Program-made: the position numbers and the translations under genes
The notes under the pieces: model-generated
Told to the model about the DNA's origin: nothing
Databases searched by the model: none
What the model saw: only the letters and a program-made list of their open reading frames with translations
NCBI GenBank assembly: GCA_019307945.1
Contig: JAFDIS010000029.1
Coordinates: 1-37,509, forward strand
Origin: Deltaproteobacteria bacterium
GTDB taxonomy: Bacteria > Desulfobacterota > DSM-4660 > Desulfatiglandales > Desulfatiglandaceae
Direction of reading: 5' to 3'
DNA: 37,509 bases
In this document: one piece after another, positions 6,855 through 16,016 of the stretch
Numbering within the stretch: position 1 is the first letter of the stretch
How the letters are laid out: each line of letters starts with the position of its first letter

Positions 6855-7437
6855 CTTGTTGGGCCCCCGTGTCCGTGGGTGTGCCTTCATGGGCGGTTTC
6901 AGCCTCCAGGGCCTTGATTTCCTTGAGTTTCGGCAGGGCGTCGATGGATTCCAGGTCAAAGACCTCCAGGAACCGCTTGGTGGTCCCGTAAATCAGGGGG
7001 CGGCCGGGCAGGTTTTTCCGTCCCATGATCCTGATGAGATCCTTTTCCATGAGGGTCCGCAGGATTCCCCCGACGTCAACTCCCCTCAACCGCTCGATTT
7101 CATGGCGCAGGATGGGTTGCTTGTAGGCGATGATGGCCAGTGTTTCCATGGCCGCCCGTGACAATCGCGTGGGAGTCGATTTGAACATGCGCAGGATATG
7201 CGGGGCATACTCGGCTCGCGTGCGGAACTGATAGCCCCGGGCCACCTTTTTGATCACGAAGCTGCGCGCCATGGCCTCATATTCTTCCCTGAGTTCATCG
7301 AGGGCCTTGCGTACGTCGCCCACGCGCACCTCCGGCAGCCAACCGCAGATGTCCTTGGGCTCCAAGGGCCTGTCCGAGGTGAAGAGCAGGGCTTCAATCA
7401 CTGATTTGAGGTTTTCCCGGTTCATCACCCTCACCAT
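6796..7437 (-). CDS. scpB: Segregation and condensation protein B
   Basis: A 213-residue kleisin-partner protein of the SMC condensin complex, which compacts and segregates the chromosome. Two winged-helix domains are visible: ENLKSVIEALLFTSDRPLEPKDI (residues 7-29), and the conserved RLSRAAMETLAIIAYKQP (about 91-108) followed by EIERLRGVDVGG. The last 40 residues are a Glu/Gly/Thr-rich disordered tail. The gene overlaps the end of scpA by 44 bases if the ATG at 7437 is used. A second ATG at 7425, with GAGGG before it, gives a start closer to the family norm. Overlap suggests translational coupling with scpA. Confidence 0.93.
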   Translation of the reverse strand: MVRVMNRENLKSVIEALLFTSDRPLEPKDICGWLPEVRVGDVRKALDELREEYEAMARSFVIKKVARGYQFRTRAEYAPHILRMFKSTPTRLSRAAMETLAIIAYKQPILRHEIERLRGVDVGGILRTLMEKDLIRIMGRKNLPGRPLIYGTTKRFLEVFDLESIDALPKLKEIKALEAETAHEGTPTDTGAQQDEKTGEEEGGNGSGPTAAA

Positions 7438-8155
7438 TTGGCGCGTCCAAGCGCAGACTGACGCGGATGTCGCTTTGCGGATCCATCTGAAAGACCTTCA
7501 CCAGGCCGATGTTGACCATCTCCAGTAGGGCGAGAAACGTCACGATGCATTCTTCCACCGTGCGGTCTTCTTCGAAAAGCTCCGAGAAAAACAGGGTTCC
7601 GCTTTCCCTCAGCCGGGCCATGATGTGTGCGGTCTTCTGTTTGACGGTCCATCGCTCGAGCCTGAAATTGAGCTGTTCGGGCGGCCTCAGGCGCTCGGTC
7701 ACCTGCTTGAACGCGTCGATGAGCTGGAAGAGGCTCACGTTGAGTTCTTCTTCGGCCTGGTCCGCCTCGGAAAGGACGTCCCCCGGTATCCTCCTGGAAA
7801 ACACGTCCCGGTCAAGGATGGGGCGCGCGGCGAGATCTTGGGCCAGTTCCTTGTAACGCATGTATTCCAGCAACGGCCTGGCAAGTTCCATGCGCGGGTC
7901 CTCGGCCTCTTCGTCGTCCGCGTATTCGGGGAGCAGCATCTTGGACTTGATGTGCATAAGGGTGGAGGCCATGAGAAAAAAGTCGCCCGCCAGGTCGATG
8001 TTCAAGGATTTCATCAGGTCCAGGTATTCGAGGTACTGCTTGGTGATCGTGGAGATGGGGATGTCGAAGATGTCCACCTCGTTCTTATGAATGAGGTGGA
8101 GAAGGAGGTCCATGGGTCCCTCGAATATTTCAAGCTTGACCTCGTAATAATTCAC
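7394..8155 (-). CDS. scpA: Segregation and condensation protein A (kleisin)
   Basis: A 253-residue bacterial kleisin that bridges SMC heads and binds ScpB. The N terminus YEVKLEIFEGPMDLLLHLI (about 3-21) is the family hallmark. The FLLMASTLMHIKSKMLLP stretch follows, and the C-terminal winged helix ends with VTFLALLEMVNIGLVKV. It starts with GTG, with GGGGA about ten bases upstream. It sits 20 bases after trpS and overlaps scpB, so trpS, scpA, scpB and rluB are probably one transcription unit. Confidence 0.93.
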   Translation of the reverse strand: MNYYEVKLEIFEGPMDLLLHLIHKNEVDIFDIPISTITKQYLEYLDLMKSLNIDLAGDFFLMASTLMHIKSKMLLPEYADDEEAEDPRMELARPLLEYMRYKELAQDLAARPILDRDVFSRRIPGDVLSEADQAEEELNVSLFQLIDAFKQVTERLRPPEQLNFRLERWTVKQKTAHIMARLRESGTLFFSELFEEDRTVEECIVTFLALLEMVNIGLVKVFQMDPQSDIRVSLRLDAPNGEGDEPGKPQISD

Positions 8156-8175
8156 CTTGGATTTCCCCTGACCCC

Positions 8176-9159
8176 TCAGATCTTGACCGCGGCACGGACT
8201 TCCTCCAGGGTGCGTCCAGCCACCCGGGCGGCTCTCCGGTTGCCCTGGGCCACGATTTCCCGCACCCGTTCCGGATCCGCTTCCAGTTCCCGCCTCTTCT
8301 CCCTAATCGGCGCCATGCCCTCCACCAGGTTGCGGGCCATGATCTTCTTGCACTCCACGCACCCGATGCCGGCCGAGCGGCACTCTTCATTGACCCGGGC
8401 CACGGTCTCAGGCTCCGAATAGATCTCGTGGAACGTGTAGACATTGCACACGTCGGGATCCCCGGGGTCGCTTCTCCGCGCCCGCTGTGGGTCCGTGATC
8501 ATCTGCATGACCTTTGTGCGGATCTCCTCTTCCCCGTCGGAGAGGAAAATGGCGTTCCCATAGCTCTTGCTCATCTTCCTGCGGTCCAATCCCAGGAGCT
8601 TCGACGTGGGTGTGAGGAGCACGTCGGGCACCGGGAACACTTCGCCGTAGAGGTGATTGAAGCGTCGGGCGATCTCCCGAGTCAGTTCCACGTGGGGGGC
8701 CTGGTCCTCGCCCACGGGTACGCCGTTGGCCTTGTACATGAGTATGTCTGCGGCCTGGAGCACCGGGTAGCCCAGGAAACCATAGGTGTAGACATCCCGC
8801 TGGGAGAGTTCCCGCAGTTGCTCCTTGTAAGTGGGGTTGCGCTCCAGCCAGGGCAGGGGGGTGATCATGGAGAAGATCAGGTGGAGTTCCGCGTGCTCCT
8901 TGATCGCCGACTGCACGAAAAAAGTGGAGACATCCGGGTCGAGGCCCACCGATATCCAGTCGATGATGATGTCGAGAGTGCTTTCGCGGATGATGTCGGG
9001 GTTGGCATATTCGCTGGTCAGCGCGTGCCAGTCCGCTATGAAATAGTAGCAGCGGTACTCTTCCTGGAGTTGCTTCCAGTTGAGCAGGGCCCCGTGCAGG
9101 TGTCCCAGGTGCATTTTTCCGGTGGGTCTCATTCCGCTCACGATTACCTTTTTGCTCAT
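8176..9159 (-). CDS. trpS: Tryptophanyl-tRNA synthetase
   Basis: A 327-residue class I synthetase that charges tRNA-Trp with tryptophan. The HIGH motif is HLGH (17-20, in TGKMHLGHLHGAL), and KMSKS is exact (195-199, KMSKSYGN). GYPVLQAADILMYKA and VPVGEDQAPHVELTREIARRFN are typical TrpRS blocks. The ATG at 9159 is preceded by AAGGAGAAGCAAGGA. The open frame extends 84 codons further, but that part overlaps the 3' end of the neighbouring nucleotidyltransferase gene and has no family sequence. First gene of the trpS-scpAB-rluB series. Confidence 0.95.
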   Translation of the reverse strand: MSKKVIVSGMRPTGKMHLGHLHGALLNWKQLQEEYRCYYFIADWHALTSEYANPDIIRESTLDIIIDWISVGLDPDVSTFFVQSAIKEHAELHLIFSMITPLPWLERNPTYKEQLRELSQRDVYTYGFLGYPVLQAADILMYKANGVPVGEDQAPHVELTREIARRFNHLYGEVFPVPDVLLTPTSKLLGLDRRKMSKSYGNAIFLSDGEEEIRTKVMQMITDPQRARRSDPGDPDVCNVYTFHEIYSEPETVARVNEECRSAGIGCVECKKIMARNLVEGMAPIREKRRELEADPERVREIVAQGNRRAARVAGRTLEEVRAAVKI

Positions 9160-9277
9160 TCCTTGCTTCTCCTTAAAATGTCGATCGCTGGGCCGCTCAC
9201 CGCGGGGCGAGAGCCCGGCCCGGGGGATTTTATCCTCGCTTGGGCCGAGAAAATCAAGGGGGACGCAACCACGCGGA

Positions 9278-11974
9278 TCATGCCGCGCCGGGCCCCGGCT
9301 CGAAGTTCCTCCGGACGAACCGCTTCTCGCCCGCCTTTGTCCTGACCTGGTTGTTGAGCCTTGCCTCCAGGAGACGCTCGAAGATTCGGCTGAAATGGGG
9401 ACCAGGCTCATAGCCCATGGCTATCAGGTCCTTGCCTGTCAACAGCACCCTGGTATCTCTCAACCTCGTAAAATATCTCGATATGAGCCTTTTCACCTTT
9501 TCGTTTCCCGCCTTTGCCATGACGTAGAGGAGCATTTCCGTATCATAAGGGGCGAGCAATGTATAGAGGTGATAATTGTCCCCGTTGAAACGGAAAAGTC
9601 GCCTCAGAAGAAGCTCTTCGTTTTTCCGCTGATCCATGAGCCTCCTGCTCTCCGGATCGGTGAAGCCCAGCCGCCGGCCGAGTTCGTCCAGGGCGTCCTG
9701 GCCCAGTCCGCTGATGAGTCCGTACCAGTAGACCTTCCAGGGCCGGAAGACCTCTTCCAGATAGAGCAATTGGTACCAGGCCACCACCTTCTTGATCTCG
9801 TCGAAAAGGCTCAGGAGCTTGTCGCTTCCCTCCAGGTGGGGCGAGACGAAACGGAGCAGGTCCAGGCGCGCCATTCGTTCGACGCCCTTTCGAGGATCTT
9901 CTTCCTTGAGGATCAGTTTCAGTTCCATGAAGAGCCGCTTCCCTGAAAGCTCCCGAAAGCAGTCGATCTTGACCGCATTGCGGATCAGGGAAAGGGTCAG
10001 CTTTCCGATCTTGAACCCAAAGCGCTGTTCGAACCTGATGGCCCTCAGCACTCGGCTCGGGTCCTCCACGAAGCTCAGGTTGTGCAACACCCGGATGACA
10101 CCCTCCTTGATGTCTTTCTGGCCCCCGAAAAAGTCGATCAGCGTGCCGAAATTCTTCGGGTTGAGCTTCACGGCCAGGGTGTTGATGGTGAAATCGCGGC
10201 GGTAGAGATCCATTTTCAAGGAACTGGTCTCCACCACCGGAGGGGCGGCCGGGGATTCGTAGTATTCCAGGCGGGCCGTGGCCACGTCCACCTTGAAACC
10301 GTCTGGGAAGACCAGAACGGCGGTGGCGAATTTCCGGTGGCTGCGTACGCGAACGTCTTTCCCTTCCGCAAAGGCGTGGGCGAATCGGATTCCGTCCCCC
10401 TCCACCACGATGTCAACGTCCAGGTTGTCCCTCTTGAGCAGGATGTCACGCACGAGCCCGCCCACGAGGTAGACCCCATAGCCCAGTTGATCTCCCACGG
10501 TTCCGAATTCCTTGAGGAGCCGCACGATCCCGGCCGGGAGGCGTTCCTTCAGAAGTCCAGTAAGGCTCTTCTTCCGCAGGGAGGACGGTGCGTTCCCGTT
10601 ATGGTAGAGAAACTCAGGAACGATGGGTTCTCCCACCAGGATGTTCAACAGGTCAGTTCGGGTGATCACTCCCAGCACCCGGCCTTCCTCCACCACCGGC
10701 AGGATCCTGAGGCGGTTGCGGACGATCAATTCCTGGATTTCACTCATGGGCGCCTGAGGCGGGACCGTGGTGACCTCGATATTCATGTAGTCCCGGACGG
10801 GGACGTGTTCGAGGCCGAAAAAAGCCGCCTTTTCACCCACCTGCCTGGTGATGTATCCCAGCAGTGATTCGGCTTCATTCACCACCAGCAGCACGTTGAT
10901 ATCATAACGGGTCATCAGTTCCGCGGCCTTTCCCACGGAATCATCGGGAAGGATGTGAATGGCGGGCGAGGTCATCAGGTCCCGGGCCGTCTTGACCGGC
11001 TGGATCCCTTTCGCCAGAAGGGACATGAGGGTCTGCTCCACCTGCACCAGGGTCTGGTTTCGGATCGTGGCAGACGCCGCGTATGGGTGACCTCCTCCCC
11101 CCAGGGCCAGGGCCACGTCCGCCACGTTCACCTCTTCCTTGCGGCTCCGCGCCACCAGGTGAACCCGGTCTTCCATTTGGGCCAGGGCGAAGACCACGTC
11201 GAGGTTCTCCATCTCGATGAGCTTGTGCACAAGGACCGCAAAATCGCCGATGTATTCGTCACGGATCACCTTGGTGATGACCACTTCCACGCCGTTGATC
11301 ACGTGCTTGGCCGCGGCCCTGGTCAGGTCGTGGAGGAGCCAGATCTGCTGTGCGGTGAGTTCGCGGGTCATCAGGTCGGCGATTATGTTGTGGTTGGCGC
11401 CCTGCTCGGTAAGCCAGGCCGCCGCCCGGTAGTCGTCCGGGGTGGTGGAGGCGAAGGTGAAGGAACCCGTGTCTTCGTGGATACCGAGGCACATGACCGT
11501 TGCCTCGTCCGGGGTCAGGGGTATCCCGCGTTCCCTGATCAGGTCGGTCAGGATGGCCGTTGTCGAGCCGGTGGGCCGAACGATTTCCAACTCGCCCCTG
11601 ATATCTTCGCCCGATGCGGGGTGATGGTCGTAGATGTGAATTTCCAGGCCGTCCCTGTCGAGGATTTCCACGAATTTGCCGATGCGGCTTCGCTGCCTGG
11701 TGTCCACCAGGATGAGTTTTTCCACGCGGGACAGGTCCACCTGCCTCAGTTTCATGAAGTTGAAAAGGTAGGATACGGAATGAAGAAAAAAGTTGCGCAG
11801 GCTCTTTTCCTGAGACCCCGAAAAGACCAGGGCCGCCTCGGGGTAGAGTTTCGAAGCGGCGATCATGGACGCGAGGGCGTCGAAATCTGCGTTGACGTGG
11901 GTCGTTATAACCTCGCGTACCGCGGGGGCCGCCTCTTTGCGCCCCGGGCCCTTATCCGATTTGGCGTCCTTCAT
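9278..11974 (-). CDS. DHH phosphoesterase - CBS - tRNA nucleotidyltransferase (A-adding type) fusion
   Basis: An 898-residue multidomain enzyme. Residues about 20-330 are a DHH/DHHA1 phosphoesterase: HVNADFDALAS, DTR, DHH at 116-118, and GGGGHPYAAS at 292-301. Two CBS domains follow (about 330-450, with ARDLMTSPAIHILPDDSVGKA and RILPVVEEGRVLGVITRTDLL). From about 490 it is a class II poly(A) polymerase/tRNA nucleotidyltransferase: VYLVGGLVRDILL, catalytic NLDVDIVVEGDG (517-528), the RRDFTINTLAV motif, and an RNA-binding tail. Such fusions in Aquificae and Deltaproteobacteria add the terminal A of CCA, with a separate CC-adding enzyme. Some may also process nanoRNA or cyclic dinucleotides through the DHH part. 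Which bases it adds cannot be read from sequence alone. Confidence 0.9.
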   Translation of the reverse strand: MKDAKSDKGPGRKEAAPAVREVITTHVNADFDALASMIAASKLYPEAALVFSGSQEKSLRNFFLHSVSYLFNFMKLRQVDLSRVEKLILVDTRQRSRIGKFVEILDRDGLEIHIYDHHPASGEDIRGELEIVRPTGSTTAILTDLIRERGIPLTPDEATVMCLGIHEDTGSFTFASTTPDDYRAAAWLTEQGANHNIIADLMTRELTAQQIWLLHDLTRAAAKHVINGVEVVITKVIRDEYIGDFAVLVHKLIEMENLDVVFALAQMEDRVHLVARSRKEEVNVADVALALGGGGHPYAASATIRNQTLVQVEQTLMSLLAKGIQPVKTARDLMTSPAIHILPDDSVGKAAELMTRYDINVLLVVNEAESLLGYITRQVGEKAAFFGLEHVPVRDYMNIEVTTVPPQAPMSEIQELIVRNRLRILPVVEEGRVLGVITRTDLLNILVGEPIVPEFLYHNGNAPSSLRKKSLTGLLKERLPAGIVRLLKEFGTVGDQLGYGVYLVGGLVRDILLKRDNLDVDIVVEGDGIRFAHAFAEGKDVRVRSHRKFATAVLVFPDGFKVDVATARLEYYESPAAPPVVETSSLKMDLYRRDFTINTLAVKLNPKNFGTLIDFFGGQKDIKEGVIRVLHNLSFVEDPSRVLRAIRFEQRFGFKIGKLTLSLIRNAVKIDCFRELSGKRLFMELKLILKEEDPRKGVERMARLDLLRFVSPHLEGSDKLLSLFDEIKKVVAWYQLLYLEEVFRPWKVYWYGLISGLGQDALDELGRRLGFTDPESRRLMDQRKNEELLLRRLFRFNGDNYHLYTLLAPYDTEMLLYVMAKAGNEKVKRLISRYFTRLRDTRVLLTGKDLIAMGYEPGPHFSRIFERLLEARLNNQVRTKAGEKRFVRRNFEPGPGAA

Positions 11975-12080
11975 GGGTCGTCTCGGATTCCGGCTTCCGT
12001 GTGGATCGGAGACAAAAAAAGCCGGGCATCAAAACTGCACCGGCTGCGGAGAGGCCCCAAGAGCCTCCTTCACGGCTGCT

Positions 12081-12446
12081 TCAGATTCCCTTGAGTTTCT
12101 CGTCCTTTTCCTGCTTTGTCTTACAGTCGATGCAGAGGGTAGTGACCGGCCGCGCCTTGAGCCTTCCCTCGGCGATCTCTTCACCGCACTCCTCGCAGAT
12201 CCCGTAGGTGCCGTTCTCTATCCTTTCGAGGGCCTCCTTGATCTTGCCGATCAATTTTCGTTCCCTGTCCCGGATCCGGAGCATGAAATTGCGATCCGAT
12301 TCCATGGTGGCACGGTCGGTCGGATCCGGGAAATTGTCACCCTGGTCGGTCATGCCGCTCACCGTCCTGAGGGCCTCATCGAGAAGATCGTCCAGGCGCT
12401 GATTCAACAGGTTCCTGAAATACGCTTTTTTCTTTTCCGTCAACAT
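12081..12446 (-). CDS. dksA: DksA/TraR-type zinc-finger transcription factor
   Basis: A 121-residue RNA-polymerase secondary-channel factor. A long coiled-coil N-terminal part includes the acidic SDRNFMLRIRDRERKLIGKI region. A four-cysteine zinc finger (CEEC ... CIDC, about 84-109, with YGICEECGEEI) follows, then a basic tail. DksA couples (p)ppGpp to promoter control, in particular rRNA repression. The acidic tip motif DPTDRATMESDRN fits DksA better than the short TraR proteins. It lies 106 bases before the DHH-CBS-nucleotidyltransferase gene on the same strand. The nearest AGGGAG is 17 bases before the ATG, so its ribosome site is weak. Confidence 0.88.
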   Translation of the reverse strand: MLTEKKKAYFRNLLNQRLDDLLDEALRTVSGMTDQGDNFPDPTDRATMESDRNFMLRIRDRERKLIGKIKEALERIENGTYGICEECGEEIAEGRLKARPVTTLCIDCKTKQEKDEKLKGI

Positions 12447-12547
12447 GGTGGTGTGTTACAGGCTCCCTAAAAAATACTCACTCCTAGCATATCACTGTCG
12501 TGAAGTAAAGACAGAAGTAAAACCGGCCGCCCGTGAGGGACCCGGTC

Positions 12548-13711
<1,164 letters not shown>

Positions 13712-13769
13712 TCATCCAGCCTCGCTGCCACGTACTTTCATGTACGCCATATTATTCGGAGTTTCTTTA

Positions 13770-13786
13770 GCGGCGCAAAGCGCCGC
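13770..13786. repeat. GC-rich hairpin in the rpoZ-dnaJ spacer
   Basis: GCGGCGC (13770-13776) and GCGCCGC (13780-13786) are perfect arms around AAA. A second small inverted motif, ACGTACTTTCATGTACG, lies at about 13731-13747; its first part resembles the CTGCGACGTACTTCAAGTACG end region of the dispersed repeat at 32847-32871. There is no T-run, so a REP-like or RNA-processing element is more likely than a terminator. Confidence 0.45.
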
Positions 13787-13852
13787 CTCAGTCCCCACCC
13801 CTGTCGGGGCGGGTCCCCGATCTCCCATGCCTTGCCTGTGAGCATTAAACCG

Positions 13853-14167
13853 TTACGCCTTTTCGGAAGAGGCCTCTTCCTGGGAGACAACAGGGGCGGT
13901 ATCCGCCTCGGCCGCCGGGGCCGGACCTTCCGGCAGGGCCTCCGCCGCCTCGGCCTCCTCCAGAAGACGTTCCAGGTCTTCGGGTTCCGCCTTGCGTACC
14001 TTGCCGGCCGCTATTTCCCGCAGGGAGACCACTATATCCTTGTTCTTTGACTGTACCAGGGGTTCGGCCCCTCTCCTCAGTTGCCTCACGCGTTTGGCCG
14101 ACAGGTGGATCAACGCGAACCGGTTGTTCACCTTCTGCAAGCAGTCTTCAACCGTGATTCTGGCCAT
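13853..14167 (-). CDS. rpoZ: RNA polymerase omega subunit
   Basis: A 104-residue subunit that helps assemble beta' into RNA polymerase and contributes to a ppGpp site. The start [30 protein letters not shown] is the family signature, with [16 protein letters not shown] following. The last 40 residues are a Glu/Ala/Pro-rich tail. The ATG at 14167 is preceded by AGGAGAGG. The open frame continues 40 codons upstream, but that part has no family sequence and was excluded. It is divergent from comM. Confidence 0.93.
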   Translation of the reverse strand: MARITVEDCLQKVNNRFALIHLSAKRVRQLRRGAEPLVQSKNKDIVVSLREIAAGKVRKAEPEDLERLLEEAEAAEALPEGPAPAAEADTAPVVSQEEASSEKA

Positions 14168-14486
14168 GGTCCTCTCCTGATCCCGGATCGGGTTTGTGGG
14201 GAAGATATCCGGCGACACCCCCTCCGGCCCCACCCCCTCAACGGGCCTCTTTTCAGGTTCGCGAGGGTTCCCCCCCGGATGAATCAAATTGCGTCCATCC
14301 GGTTTTGCCTTCGCAAAACGCCATGCTGCATGATACCATGGCGCCCTTCGGTCCTCTGGGGAGGGAAGGCGGGGCCGTTTCCCGCCGTCCCTTCGAATTC
14401 ACAAATAAACTTTACTTTCTATCATTTTCCATGGTAGTTGTAAAGTCGATTTGTTGGAATATTTCGCCTGTCGATTCCAGACTCCC
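14168..14486. other. Divergent intergenic region between rpoZ and comM
   Basis: About 320 bases holding the start regions of two divergent genes. The comM side (14400-14470) is A/T-rich, with TTTACT, TTGTAAAG and AATATTT that could form a promoter, but no pair has ideal spacing. No RNA gene or small coding frame is convincing. Confidence 0.4.
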
Positions 14487-16016
14487 ATGCTCGCAAAGAT
14501 ACTCAGCAGCGCCGTCATCGGCATTGACGGCTACCTCGTGGAAGTGGAAGTGGATATAGCCAGGGGACTGCCATCCTTTTCCACGGTCGGGCTGCCCGAC
14601 GGGGCCGTGCGAGAGAGCAAGGAACGGGTCAAGGCCGCCATCAGGAATTCAGGGTACCGTTTCCCCGCCGACCGCATCACGGTGAACCTGGCGCCCGCGG
14701 ACGTGAAAAAGGAGGGGTCGGCTTTCGACCTACCCATGGCCCTTGGAATCCTGGCCGCCACAGGCCTCCTGGACGGCGCCGGCCTGGCGGACCATATCTA
14801 TCTGGGGGAATTGGCCCTGGACGGGACTCTCAGGCCCGTCAGAGGCGTCCTGCCCATGGCCGTTTCCGCCCGTTCCCTGGGTGTCGGCGGCATGTTCCTG
14901 CCTCTTCAAAACGCACCCGAGGCCGGCGTGGTGCAGGGCCTCCAGGTCTACCCGGTGCGGAGCCTTGCGCAGGTGGTGGAACACCTCAAGGGCTTGTCCA
15001 AAATAAGTCCCCTTTCCCGTGAAATCAACGACCTTGCCCGCGATGCGGCGTACGAAATTGATTTCATTGACGTACTCGGTCAGGAAAACGCCAAGAGGGC
15101 CCTTCAGGTGGCGGCGGCCGGCGGTCACAATCTCATCATGATCGGGCCTCCCGGGGCGGGCAAGACCATGCTGGCCCGGCGGCTGGCCACGATCCTGCCG
15201 CCGCTGACCTTTTCGGAGGCACTGGAGACCTCCAAGGTCTACAGCATACTGGGGCTCATGCCGGGCGAGGGCGGGCTAATGACCCACCGCCCGTTTCGGT
15301 CGCCTCATCACACCATCTCGGATGCGGGGCTCATAGGGGGCGGACACAACCCAAAGCCGGGGGAAGTGAGCCTGGCTCACAACGGCGTGCTGTTCCTTGA
15401 CGAAGTTCCCGAATTCAGGAAAAATGTACTGGAGGTGCTGAGGCAGCCCATGGAAGACGCGAGGGTCACCATATCCCGCGCCAATTCAACGGTGACCTAC
15501 CCGGCAGATTTCATGCTGGTGGCCGCCATGAATCCGTGCCCGTGCGGGTACCTGGGGGACGAGAAGCGCTCGTGCAATTGCTCGCCGCTTCAGATCCAGC
15601 GTTACCGCGCCAAGCTGTCCGGGCCCCTCCTGGACCGCATCGACATTCACGTAGAGGTGCCCGCCGTACCTTACAGGGAACTCACGGGCATGGTGCAGGG
15701 GGCCTCGTCTTCGGACCTGCGGGAAGGGGTGTTCCGGGCGAGAAAGATCCAGGGCGATCGCTTCCGGCGCTCCAGGATCTTCACGAACGCCGGGATGCGG
15801 AGCCGACAGATCAAGCGCTACTGCTCCGTGGATAATGATTCCCACCGTCTGCTGGAACATGCCATGGAGACCCTGGGTCTCAGCGCCAGGGCCTATGCCA
15901 GGATCCTGAAGATCGCCCGGACCATCGCGGACCTGGAAGAAAGCCCCCGGGTCTCGTCCAGGCACGTGGCCGAGGCGATTCAGTACCGAACCCTGGACAG
16001 GAGTCTGCTTCATTGA
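14487..16016 (+). CDS. comM: YifB/ComM-family magnesium chelatase-like AAA+ ATPase
   Basis: A 509-residue helicase-like AAA+ protein. In ComM the ring promotes branch migration during natural transformation; in many bacteria the role is unproven. The N-terminal domain starts MLAKILSSAVIGIDGYLVEVEVDI, with GLPDGAVRESKERVKAAI after it. Walker A is GPPGAGKT (220-227) and Walker B is GVLFLDEVPEF. The NPCPCGYLGDEKRSCNC block and the SGPLLDRIDIHVEVP sensor are characteristic. The ATG at 14487 matches the family start; 12 in-frame codons upstream were left out. Its stop overlaps the mrcA start, so the two are translationally coupled. Confidence 0.92.
   Translation: MLAKILSSAVIGIDGYLVEVEVDIARGLPSFSTVGLPDGAVRESKERVKAAIRNSGYRFPADRITVNLAPADVKKEGSAFDLPMALGILAATGLLDGAGLADHIYLGELALDGTLRPVRGVLPMAVSARSLGVGGMFLPLQNAPEAGVVQGLQVYPVRSLAQVVEHLKGLSKISPLSREINDLARDAAYEIDFIDVLGQENAKRALQVAAAGGHNLIMIGPPGAGKTMLARRLATILPPLTFSEALETSKVYSILGLMPGEGGLMTHRPFRSPHHTISDAGLIGGGHNPKPGEVSLAHNGVLFLDEVPEFRKNVLEVLRQPMEDARVTISRANSTVTYPADFMLVAAMNPCPCGYLGDEKRSCNCSPLQIQRYRAKLSGPLLDRIDIHVEVPAVPYRELTGMVQGASSSDLREGVFRARKIQGDRFRRSRIFTNAGMRSRQIKRYCSVDNDSHRLLEHAMETLGLSARAYARILKIARTIADLEESPRVSSRHVAEAIQYRTLDRSLLH

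Noticed and set aside
10955-12094. A 379-codon plus-strand frame over the DHH-CBS-nucleotidyltransferase gene
   Set aside because: Antisense shadow; the minus-strand protein has complete DHH, CBS and polymerase motifs.
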